From Bigelowiella natans CCMP2755 (Eukaryota > Cercozoa > Chlorarachniophyceae), in assembly GCA_000320545.1 (NCBI GenBank), contig ADNK01002140.1, positions 2,501 through 66,500 of the forward strand: DNA of 64,000 nucleotides, read 5' to 3'. The number at the start of each line of letters is the position of its first letter. Positions within the stretch are counted from its first letter, which is position 1. This document shows, piece by piece, positions 36,712-48,605 of this stretch. Both the position numbers and the translations under genes were made by a program. The notes beneath the pieces were generated by a model, which was not told where the DNA came from, ran no database searches, and worked only from the letters and a program-made list of their open reading frames with translations.

Positions 36712-37513
36712 TCATCTCACATGCAGCGTCTTTAGCGAATGTAGCTCTTCTTCGATACTCTGCTGAGAATACTGGTTTGCCTCTGTGGTGTCTATCCGCT
36801 TGATATCTTTGAAGAAATTCTGTGTCCAGGTGGTTGCGAATATTCCACATTTCTTCAAATTTCCTGTTGTATCATATGTGAGCGATGTTCTCCATGGATG
36901 AGCTAAGTGGAAATCTACCGGAAACATTCAAGCAAACGATTTGCACTGGTTTCCCTCGAATCTGTGTTATAGTAGTTACTGCCGCCCACACCTAAAGCAA
37001 TGTCCAATAGGTGATGAGAACGTAGAGTTTAGGAGGATTCGTATGCCATATGGTACGTGTTTTTCGAAGGCTACCTCTCGATAGTATTCCCGGGACGTTT
37101 TCATGATGAAGCTGAAAGTTAATGGGCTGTAATGTCTTATTTTCATCGACCTGAAGACCTGATAAGCATTGGTTGTATATTTCTAACTCATATGTCCTCC
37201 TCTTTTCCAATGATCAAGAACAAAGTATTTATTCACCTTTCCAAGGACCAGATCTCCAAAGTTTATCGCAACACTCTGCATGATTCACATTCAAATACCA
37301 ACCGTGGACAACAAAAGATTCATTCAAATTTGAAACGTTGTGTTCGAATAGATAATGGTGGGGTGTAGAAGGAGGAGTAATACAGAATCGGGGGGGTCTG
37401 ACCTGCCGAATAGAATCAAGAATGACGCTGGCAGTGAGAACCTTCTCCCTGTTTGATTTCTCATTGTCCGAGAAGTTTATCACAAACTGCATGAAGCGGT
37501 TCTTCAACCTCAT
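36712..37513 (-). CDS. POP5: POP5, RNase P/MRP protein subunit
   Basis: Five exons (37513-37403, 37275-37237, 37158-37075, 36991-36919, 36863-36712) splice in phase to 152 residues, the normal size for the family. It starts MRLKNRFMQFVI, matching the MV-R-x-K-x-R-Y start of Pop5, then VAINFGDLVLG, then REYYREVWAAVTTITQIRG and NVSGNLKKC, the conserved V-W-A-A-x-T-x-I-T and V-S-G-T-x-x-x-C blocks. Pop5 is a core protein of RNase P (tRNA 5' maturation) and RNase MRP (pre-rRNA processing) in the nucleus/nucleolus. The C-terminus is Gln/Glu-rich. Head-to-head with the GST gene, 457 bp apart. Confidence 0.85.
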
Positions 37514-37970
37514 TATTATGGGTGAGGTGGGCAGGTAACCAGTGTCGCCACAACTTGAAGAGGCATCGAGGAGCGTTGATAGCTGAAATTAACATTGGGC
37601 ACTTTATGTTCTACGTCATACGATTCATAGTTGTCGTAGATATATAATGGCATGTGTTTCGCATGTAATGGGTCGCCGAAGTGAAGGAAGGTCGGATACG
37701 AGAAGTATCTTCTACCAACCAACACAACGCATTCAGAAAGCGAAAGAAACAAGAAGGGAGGAGCTCCATATCGAAGTAGTAAACCCCCCCCCCCAACCCC
37801 TCTTTCTGCATCTAGATCTGCACTTTCATAACTAAAAATTAATCATGGAGATTTCACGGATAGTTCGCTCCTATGCTTTTTGGGGGAGGTGGTGTAACAG
37901 GGACGGGAAGAAAGAAACTCATTCCGAAATGGTAAAAACAACGTGCAAACAAACCTTAGATCTTCAGACA
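37514..37970. other. Head-to-head POP5/GST promoter region
   Basis: Divergent gap of 457 bp. A poly-C run sits at 37785-37796. Minus-strand open frames at 37516-37811 lie immediately upstream of the POP5 start and have no domain. A longer GST N-terminus from an ATG at 37845 or 37931 is possible. No palindrome-rich island. Confidence 0.45.
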
Positions 37971-39471
37971 ATGAGCACGGATAAAATTAATTGGCCGGCG
38001 GAGTGGAAAGACTGCACGGGAGAGAAAACAATCGCAATACGCTCGGAACAGAAGCTCCCTGTGAAACTTTACACTTCGTGGTTCGTAATCGCAGCATTTT
38101 AACATCTAGTAAAAAATCGGCTTACTTTTCTCCATCAGGTTTTGTCCCTTCGCCCAACGAGCATGGTTCAACCTCAATTTTCTTCAAAGCATGCAAAACC
38201 AAGCGACTGAAAAGTAGCACTTCGTTCATTGTTTTCTTAGGATTGCCATGGAGGAGAAGAAAGTAGATTATCAATGGGTCGAGATCAACCCATATGAGGT
38301 ACTTGCTGGTGTAGGCATTGTAGCTATGCTATTGTCTTGTTTTCATGTATATGTAAAGCACTGGGGCTACAGTAGATGGAGTGACTGCCGTGTTGCACCT
38401 ACGTGTATTGATTACCACTTAATTTGACGGACATAGCAGACATCACACAATAATGTGTTATCATATTTTCATCATCATCGTCCAGATCGACCCACGCGAA
38501 CCAGGAGGCTACACCAAAAAGGCGCTTCCATTGAGTGAAAAGGAGAAGAGGCATCCTGGATTCCTTGCAGTATCGCCTGCAGGCCTGGTACCAGGATTGG
38601 ACAATAATGGGGAGAAAGTGCACGACTCTCTCAATGTTGTACAGTACATCGATGAGGTATCGTAATCCCGTTATGAACATGACAACTATTTATTTAGTTC
38701 CTTGATGGTTATACTTAATAATTGTCTGCATAGGCTTTTAAAGGCCCACCACTTCTACCCAGCTCACCTCTTGAACGAGCGCGTCAGCGATGCTGGAGCA
38801 ATTTCGTCACCGAGAAGATCCAGAAAAACTATTACACGATGCTCATTGCTCAAGATGAAGAAATTCAAGTTGTTGATGTTTTTCTCATTATCACGTTTGC
38901 ACATTGCTGACCCGAGCTTTACTACAGGAATCTTTTAGGAAGAAATTTTTCGAGACATGCCGTGAGTTTGCATCAGAAATGGCCGACCCATCAAAAGGAC
39001 CATACTTTCTTGGCGACGAGTTCACTATGGTTGACATTGCGTTCGCGCCTTTTTGGCAACGTTTCCTTTGGGTTGGGGGAGCATATCGAAACCTAAAATT
39101 TCCGAAGGATGATGCCGCTTTCAAGCGACTGGACATCTGGTGGAATGCCGTCAGCAATAGGCCTTCCGTCAAAGCGACTCTTGTCTGCAAGCCGAGACTT
39201 CTATCTAGCTACAAACAATACGCTCGCAATGGTGGTGCATTTATCCTTGCCCCCCCCACAATACTTTTAATGTATTATTTTGAATCTTTCAGAAGCGACC
39301 TCAAGTTACGGTAAAATGATCCAGGCTCACATTAAGAAGCAGGTAAAAAAAGGAAGTGCTCATAAACGATCCGCCGGTTTTGGAATAGGCATTGTAGCAG
39401 CAACTTGTGCAGCTTCATCGCTAGCAACGTTTATTGCAACGAAGACGTTTTTAAACAAAGGGAAAAAATAA
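37971..39471 (+). CDS. Omega/lambda-type glutathione S-transferase with C-terminal membrane segment
   Basis: Seven exons (37971-38080, 38139-38165, 38241-38298, 38486-38656, 38734-38868, 38928-39231, 39293-39471) splice in phase to 327 residues. The thioredoxin fold holds KLYTSWFCPFAQRAW with the catalytic Cys at residue 39, the Cys-type active site of omega, lambda and dehydroascorbate-reductase GSTs; LVPGL (cis-Pro) and DSLNVVQYIDE follow. The C-terminal helical domain has GPYFLGDEFTMVDIAFAPFW. These enzymes carry out thiol transfer and deglutathionylation rather than classical conjugation. The last exon adds a basic segment and one hydrophobic helix (FGIGIVAATCAASSLATFIA) with a short Lys-rich end, suggesting a tail-anchored protein; the membrane is unknown. 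Confidence 0.9.
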
Positions 39472-39599
39472 TTTTAGATGCAACAGTCTTCAATCATCAT
39501 CATGATGCGTCATCACCTATCCAAATGCTAGCATGGAGCATATCATTGCAGAAACGGACAAATGTAACATAAGCGATAGCGCTGTAGCCACCGCTCTGC

Positions 39600-39660
39600 A
39601 TAGCTACATCACGATGACCATTGAAAAAATGTAATCAATTTATTACATCTGTTATATGGG
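39600..39660 (+). repeat. Dispersed terminal-motif copy 4
   Basis: Encodes LHSYITMTIEKM-stop, one clear missense change from copy 2, followed by the ATTTATTACATC block. Confidence 0.7.
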
Positions 39661-40006
39661 GAAGGTACCCAGCTAGACATGTTGAAACGTACAAATTTCG
39701 TGGCTGCATGTGATCCTGTCCAGCAACATGATTTTTGGCATGCTACAGCATGGGGGTCATTTGAAAATTCAAAAATCAGACACTTTGCTCACCAATTACA
39801 TTTTGCGTTGAAATTGCGAATATTCATGTGAATATATTTTTTTTAATTTCTAAGCTCAAGTTATACACGGTATGGCATGTCTAGAGCGTTCGCTTGTGTT
39901 GCTCATCGCCATGCGCATGCTAGCTAGCATGTGCACACATGGTTGTTGTGACCGCGAGCAGCTAGTCTAGCTAGAAGCAAGGACAACTCGATCTAGACGT
40001 ATGTGT

Positions 40007-40040
40007 GAGCGGATGTAATGATGAATTAAAAAATTTTGCA
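40007..40040 (-). repeat. Dispersed terminal-motif copy 5 (3' part)
   Basis: The reverse complement reads TTTTTTAATTCATCATTACA then TCCGC, matching the non-coding end of the motif. Confidence 0.5.
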
Positions 40041-40306
40041 TGTAGCGTAGCGAAGCATGGCAACCTCATACCACATGGATCTTAGTGTGCGCTGCCATGC
40101 AGCTAGGCATGCAAATGCTTACACGTGTGCCACACATGAAGAAGCCAAACTCTTAAATATTACAATTGTGTTCTAAAATTTGTTTCAGCAACACACTATG
40201 CTCACGATCTTTTACAGCACTGTAGAATAATTTTATGCAGTGCGCATTACGAACCCATGTTAGCATGTGAATATAAAACTCCTCGGCTTTATGCTGCATG
40301 TTGCTT

Positions 40307-41787
40307 TTACTTCCTTCTTTTCTTTGTCGAATTTTTTCCTTTGCCTTTCGCATGCTTCTTGAGAGTCTCCACACTGCAAATTAAATACCACCATGAAGGT
40401 CTTTGTCTTTCATAGAGCACATTCTTATAAAAATGATTCATTTGGCGTGTAGTACACAGCAGAAACAACAACGGCAGCAAATGAACAGCGTTTGCAGCAC
40501 AAGATATTGTTCTGTGGGTTGTTGAGCCATCATGATGTATGCATCTTCATAATCATTATCGAAACCATAATAAAGCAGTGTTTTGTTAGTTAGTTTGTTA
40601 TCATTACGATATCGGATCGATGATGGTGCCCATCTTTGTGATGACTTCTGGCTTCGTCATCTCATGATATGATTTCTGAGTATTCCAGTCACGGCCTGAA
40701 GGAACGAGGTAGAAGAACGTCTGTGAGAAGGCTGCAGCAATACTTAAAATTCCAATGGGAATAATCAATTATAATTTGAAAACAATATTTATTATTTAGT
40801 ATTCGAGCATTCATTCTTCTTTTTCTTCTTTCCTCCTCTCATTTTCTTTTTCTCTCTCCCCCCCCATTTTCTTCTCACCCAAAGGATGTCGCAGCGACTG
40901 CTCATACCTGATATATAGGAGAAGAAGAAGAAGAAGAAGAAGAAGAAGAAATGCATGGATAAAGAGATAAGGAGGCAACCACTTGGCTACTGCTACTTCG
41001 ACATGACACCTATAGAGCATGATCTAGTTGCATCTCTGCTGCTACTTTCATCACTTGTCGTCATCGTTGTCGTTGTCGTTGCAGCAAGGCGTGTATTTCA
41101 GAATATTAGGTGATGAATCGTGTATAGTGAGTGATTGTCATCTTTACTGCTGCTTCGACGTGAATGGATACGGCACGTTCGCAATGGTATACTTCTTCGC
41201 CTAATTGGACATATTTGTGGAAAGATGGGTGGTAGCAGCAGCAGCAACAATAGTAGTGGTGGTGGTGCAGTAACAGTAGCAGTAGTAGCAGTAGTAGGGA
41301 TATGAAGCTAATAGCGTACAATTGTTCTCTTCTAGAGCGGCAGATCAGACATTACACGGCAGAACATCGCCATTAGCATCATTAGCAGTTGCAAGGAGCT
41401 TTGTCTACAAAGATGAGCACCACGTACCTTTTTGTTGCGCTTGTTGTTCACAATCACGTGCTGTGGTCCTTTGGCTTTCTGAGGAGGTTTCTGCGACATT
41501 TATGGGAGACTCATCTCACCACATTCTCTTTTTTTCCAATATTCACTCAATGCCGTCGCCGTATCATCGTCATCATCATCGTCATCTTCATCCTCATTCC
41601 TACTTCTTGCACATGTAGTAAGTAATAACCCCTTAGATGCCTCCAACTTGCGTTTCCTCCTCGGCTTTCGCGCTCCCTCTCCTGATCATAAGCACCCCAT
41701 CAGTAAAGATAAGAATAAGGAGTTTTTTGGGGGGGGGGGGGGATCTGGAAACGATACTGGTGATAATGATATGAATGATGATAATGG

Positions 41788-41824
<37 letters not shown>

Positions 41825-43627
41825 CATGATTCGATAGAAGATGGAGGATGAGATGACGATGATGATGAAATGATGACCATGATGATGTCAGATCTACCCC
41901 CCCACGTTCCCCACCCGGGCATCCCAGTCTCCTTTTCTTTCCCTAGGTCCCTACAGTTGATCCTTAAAATGAATGAATGGGTGAAAGTCGCCAACAATAG
42001 CGTGGTCCGCGTTACACCCTCACACCCACCCACACACACACACAGAGAGAGAGAGAGGGGTGGGGGGGGGGGGAGACAGAACCTAATAACATCACTTTCT
42101 ACAAGGATCACACACTCACACACACATACGCACCGGATTTTCAGCCAGTCTTTTCTCCTCTGCAAATTCTTCCTCTCCCCCTCCACCGTTTGCAAAGGCA
42201 TCATGAATGAGCTCGGCCTAGAATTGCAGACGTTCCAATTTCGAAATGGTGATGATAGGTGAGTGCGATTACGATTATGACGATGAGGATGGTGGACTAA
42301 ATAATAACGAAGCTAGTGATTTTGATCGGCAATGTGCCGCACACACAAACACACACACGAACACTAACATACGCAAACACACGCACATATGTCGTTATCT
42401 AGCATAATCGGTGTGAAAATTGCCTGATCGAGGAGAAGTCTCGATGAAGAGCCCTTCGTATTGTCTACAGTGATGGCCTTTTCTATGTTGATTTCATCAT
42501 CATCATCATCGCCTTCTCCATCGCTGTCGGCTTCGCCGCCCGATATGTTCCTTTTCTTCTTTCTTTTGTTAGATTGCTGCTGTTGTCTGAGCAGGAAGTG
42601 TTGCATATGTAAGCAGCGGAAACTACTATGACACAACGCATAACCATGAACATGGCATGATTCATCATCATCATCATCATCATCATCCATCATCCATCAT
42701 CCATCATCACCATCATCATCGTGATCGTCATATCGCCATCTTCAGTAGCAGCACAGTGATCATGTTGTAGTAGCTATTTATGGCTACTGCATGCTGGACA
42801 GCGGTAGTAGAACCTGGTACTTGTCCTCACCCAAGGATTTGAAGATGCGTCGCCTTCTTCGTTATCATCACCGTGATCGTTTCCTTTTCCCTTACTGCTA
42901 GCAGGGCTCGCAAAAGCGGAAAAATCTAAGGAGAAGGAGCAGCAGCAGCAGCACAAGGGCAGCTTAGGGATTGATCATCATGTTTGCCTAACAGCATGCT
43001 CGATCAGGCAAGGGAGGAGGAGGAGGAGGAAATGCAGATACTCCAACAAGTTGCAGTGTTGCTATCTCGTCGCTGCTGAAGATGACTGTTCGCATCATAA
43101 AAGAGCTTGATGTGTGGTGGGGTCGTCTCGTTCAATAGTTTTATTGGATTTGCGTATTCAGTTCTATCAAGCGGGGGGGGGGAGGGGGGAGTACATTACC
43201 TTCGTCGTTGTCTTCATGATCATCATCATCATCACCATCATCGTCATCGCTATCGGCGTTGTCGCTGATTGAGATTGTATTATCTCCGCTATTACTAGGA
43301 GAGCCTGATGCCGAATTTGCCTTCTTCCGTGCAGCTGCCCCCCCTCTTCTTTCATTGTCCATGCTATCATCGATTTTCTTTCCAGGTACAAGCACCGTGT
43401 TCTTTTTCTTCGCCTCGCTCCCCAACTCTTCTCCTCCCCCTTTCTTCGCCTTTTCCCCCTCCCTTCTCCTCCTCCTCCTCCTCCTCCTCGTTGTCGCTAC
43501 TATCATCTTCATCGCCTAACCGCCAATATACAAATCAAATCCACGTGCCAATCAATTCACTGCAGACCTTTCATTTCATATTTCAAGCTTAAAACAAGCA
43601 CACATACACACACACACACACACACAC

Positions 43628-43661
<34 letters not shown>

Positions 43662-43716
43662 ATGAATAAACATTGGAAGCATGCCCCCCCTTTTCTTCTT
43701 CCTCCTTCTCCTCCTC

Positions 43717-43768
<52 letters not shown>

Positions 43769-45129
43769 TACCACCATTATTACATCACACTACTATTACT
43801 ACGACTACTACAACAGCTTTACCCATCATCATCATCATGTCTTGAAGATGCTCTTTGCTAAGAGACTGTAACCCTTTGGAAGGGTCATCCTCCTCCTCCT
43901 CGTCCTCCCCCTTTTTGCCTTTGAAAAATTGTAGCACATTAGACACATACAGAAGAGACGATAGTTGTAATAGTAGGAGAACAAGACTAAAAGCACTAAA
44001 TAACTCGAGAATAGTCGTAAGCAGCAGCATGCTGGAGTCAACGGTAAATGGATTATCACCAAATGTGTATATTTCACTGACCTCCTTGCATCTCGCCCTC
44101 CCCTCCTTCTTCAATCTCGGCCTTAAATTCATCCAGCAGTGCTGCTGCCTTCATTATATAATAATTTGGAAGTTTCGATAAAGATCGGTATGAGAAACCA
44201 GCTCCTACCGCACATATGTGCGTGTGTGCGCGCGCGTGTATATGTGTGTGTGTGTGTGTGTGTGTTAATTCCTTCTTCTTCTTCTTCTTCTTCCACCACT
44301 ACTACTACTACTACTACTACAAGCTGACATGACCCGCTGTGCTCGTTTTTCCATTGCCCTTTGCATAAACTTCATCGACAACAACCTTTGTAAAAGAGGA
44401 GGAGGAGAGGAGAAGGAGGAGAGGGATTAGAAAACAAGCTGCGAAGGTACTAGGCGTTGGAAGAAATAGAAGAAGAAGAAGAAGGAGAAGAAGAAGAAGA
44501 GGCAACACTCCTTTACTACAATTTCCTTAATACTGTCAATATTATTGCTGCTTGCTACTACTGAAGAAACTCTTCTTCCTCCTCCTCCTCCTCCTGTTAA
44601 TAATAATCATAATGCTGCTGCTAGTTCTCCTCTTTACAACTCCTCTCTGCTCTTCTCTCTTCTTCTTCTTCTTCTTCTCTACTCATCATCATCATGATCT
44701 ATGTGAATGTTGGTGTCCATCCAACCCTTTTAGGCTTGTTCACGCTAATGCCCTGTTGTGTGACGGTGGAAATACAAAGATTAGGGTGGTTTGTTGCATT
44801 ATTTAACTGAATAGAAGAGGATGAGGAGGAGGAGAAATTGATCAAATTCATTGACATCTCCGACTATTAGCGGTAGGTGAGGGATGAGTGTGTTTTCGTT
44901 ATTTGTTTGGGTGCGTGTAGGTAGATGAGTGTTTAGTGTGTTCTCTTTACTTGTTTGAGTGAGTGTTGCATCTCCTTGATCTTAGCAAGCTTATACTCGG
45001 CGGAATTCCTCTTTGCGCCTCCTCCTCCTTTTCAGGATTAAAAGTGCAACAACAACAACAACAACAACAACAGCATCAGCGTTGTGAATTGGAGGAGGAG
45101 GCTGGATGGAATAGTATTATCATTTCTTC

Positions 45130-45171
<42 letters not shown>

Positions 45172-45599
45172 AGAAAGAGAGAGAGGGAGGAAGGAGTAGT
45201 AAAGGCAGCAAATCTCTTCTCATCAAAGCTAAATAAGAAGAAGCAATAGCAGCTGGTGACACGTAGCAGTACCTTGTTCATCGCCACTATCATCGTCGTC
45301 TTCGGCCATAAGAGCAGCAAGCTCCTCCTCCTCACCTGCAAATGATGATCAAGATAGGCGTTTGCTTCGAAATCGACCCGTCATATAAATGATGGTGATG
45401 ATGGTGATGATGATGATGATGATAATGATGATGATGATGACGATGGTGGTGATGACCACGATTAAGGACAAAGCGCGTTTCTGCACAATATATATGCAGC
45501 TGACTCAATGTATTTTGGAGACGAAAGGAGGAGGTGTACCGTCGTCATCATCATCCTCATCATCGCCATCCATCGTATCCATTTTTTTGCCTTTTTTTA

Positions 45600-45633
<34 letters not shown>

Positions 45634-46421
45634 GGTACCAATCAATCACATGTTACCCAGAACAGGCCATCGTTTTCTCTCCTTCTTCTTCTTCTTCTTC
45701 TTCTTCTTCTACTACTACTACTACTACTGCTGCTGCTGCTAACGCTACTGCTACTAGTCACATATCTAGATACATAGTTGCTCAACTTATTAAGCTTCAC
45801 GGATAGAGATAGCAAGTTTGCGATGTGGTCATGTGCATAGTAGTATTAGTAGTAGTATTATATGGCTGTTCTTCTTATTGAAGAAGATATGTGTACTGAT
45901 CTGAATAGCATTACGAAGATCATTTCCGATGTTCAGCTGCTGTCCAATCACTTTCTGCATCCCTCTCATTGCCGGATTACCCTGCGATGGAATACATTGG
46001 TTAATTTCTTTCGTGAGGAGAAGATTGACGTGGGGGGGGTGGGGGAGGGGAGGAGGGAAGTTATTTATGAGCTTTTGCTGCTGTATACCTTGGCCAGTCG
46101 CAACTGCCTTTTTACCCATTTCGACGTGTTTTTGTGTCGCAGGCTCATCCTTTCCTGCACTCTTTTAGCCTGACAGTTGTTTGGGGGGGGGGGGGGGGGA
46201 GGGAGAAAGGAAGAGGAAGAGGATGGCGCTCAGAGACCGATTGAAGTTTCTCTTCGTTGTGTATCGTCGTCGTCGTCGTGATATTGCCACCTAGCCGTTT
46301 AATAATACGTGCCAACTACTGCAAAACTTATACAAACATGCATTCTCCACACCTCTATTTTCTTCTTCTCTGCCTCTGCAAGCTCAGGGTCTAGTTCCTC
46401 GAGCTCTAGTAACGTCAGCCT

Positions 46422-46456
<35 letters not shown>

Positions 46457-47058
46457 AACAATGATGACAACAATAGTGATGATGATAATGATGATGCTGA
46501 TGAGGATGATGATAATTCTATGGGAGCTTCATCATCGTCTTTGTCGTCATCATAATCGTATTTGCATCACTTCTGTTTCTCCTTCCTCCTCTTCGCCAGC
46601 TTCCGAAACGTCCTAGATTTGATTTTCTTAAGTCTCTTGAGCTTGATCTCGTGACGGAACATCAGCGATCTGGAATATAAGAAGGGGGGGGGGGGGGGAG
46701 GAGGAGAAAGGAGGGAAGAACCACAAACGGAAATGAATGGCATGTTTTATGTTATTTATTCATCTAAATGTAGGAATAGTAGTGGTAGAAGTAGAAGAAG
46801 CAGTGGTAGAGATAACTATTCGTACCGGGTCTTTCGTAGCTGATTTGTGCGTTCATTTCGGGCCTGTTCGTTGTGGAGGGTGGTGGTAATTATTCGCTAG
46901 CATGATGATGATGATGATGAAGAAGATGATGATGATGATGAAGAAGATGATGATGGTGATGATGACGATGATGTTCTTTAGTGTTGTCTACTCCGTCTCC
47001 TCTTGTTAGATTGCTATGAAAAGGTAGTAGCGAACACCTTAAAGCTACTAATACTACT

Positions 47059-47092
<34 letters not shown>

Positions 47093-47287
47093 ATCAACCA
47101 TATCTACAACCTCTTGGCTCAACTCTTCATCGAGGAGTGCAGACTGTTCTCTTTCCTGCACATGATGATAGCAGTAAATCCACATTGTTAGCAAGTATTA
47201 TATATGCGATTACAGATGTATGTCAAAAGTTGTTTGTGTGAGGAGAATACAACGCGCTCCACGATACTGTAACAGGTTGCTTGCGTG

Positions 47288-47332
<45 letters not shown>

Positions 47333-48566
47333 ATCACCTACCTCAACTTTCTTCTCATCGTTCATCCCATAATGCTCTAGAAGCTTCGAGAAATCTTTTT
47401 CGAGATCGCTATTAAGCAGCAGCAGCAGCAGCAGCAGCAGCAGACATGTTCATGTTAAGCAGCTAAGAAAGAGAAAAGTAGGGAGGAGGGAGGAGGGAGG
47501 AGGGAGGGGCACTTTTGGAGAGTGCTAACAAAGACAGGCTACTATTCCATTCACGTTATATTGTCGTCATCATCACCATCATCATCATCATCATCACATT
47601 TCATCCTCATGCTGCAGCTGCTGCTACTACTTGGTGGGGGTAAAAGTGGAGGCCAAGGATGAAGTTGATAGCTTCATTCGCGGCGCTTGGACTTAACGAC
47701 GGCAAACAAACACGATGAGAGTGATTTTATGAGTTGAAAGCGCTGCAGTGATAGTGGCATTGATCATGGCGATGGTATGCTGATGAGAAAGCAAAAGGAC
47801 ACTACTACTACTACTTCTTTGCTGAAATAAACAAAATGGAATGACAACCTCCCCCAAACATCTCTCTATCATGATTTCCAACAAAGCTGCAGCAGTAGTA
47901 AAAGCAGCAACAAAGCTATTGCACATTCGTAGTTTAAAGTAGTATATTTATTTGCTCGTCCTCGGCGAAAAATCACAGTATCTGAAAGCTATTGCAGTGG
48001 TAGCAGTAGTAGTAGTAGTAGTAGTAGTTGTTGTTGTTGTAGTACCTAGAGGAAATTTAAGCTGCGGAGCCTCTCGCATGCTCTTTATCACACCTGTTCC
48101 GTTTGAATACATATACATATTGTATTATCATCATTACGAAGAAGAAGAAGAAGAAGAAGAAGAAGAAGAAGAAGACATCACCATCTCCACAGAAAGAGAA
48201 TGCCCGGTCGCTTCTCTGCTACATGTTCTCTTTCCCCTCTCCCCCCTTCTCTCTCTAAAATTGCGAGTGAAATATATGAATAACTTACGGTGTGGAAAGA
48301 GCGAAGGATATGATGATATGGTGATCACGGCAAATGCATTATCAGCTCTGACCGCCCCCCCCCCCCCCTAAGACTGTAACTACTAGCACTAACCAGTCCA
48401 TCTGGACACATGCTTCTTTGTGGCATTGAAAGCGATCTGGATGACGACGAAACAACAGTGATTAAGTGGGCTTGCTCATGCAATTGCACGACAAGTCAAA
48501 TAGTACATAATGATATCCCATTACCAGAGATCCTCTGTATTGATTCATTCATTCTTATAAATAAAT

Positions 48567-48605
<39 letters not shown>

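Larger units (their letters stand above)
39472..40306. repeat. Convergent island with two terminal-motif copies
   Basis: Tail-to-tail gap between the GST and UTP14 genes. Rich in CATG, CTAG and TGCATGC words. It has an internally deleted copy of the element at 13430-13765 (both share GCTAGCATGGA near the start and the terminal motif) at about 39530-39660, and an inverted motif copy at 40007-40040. Confidence 0.65.
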
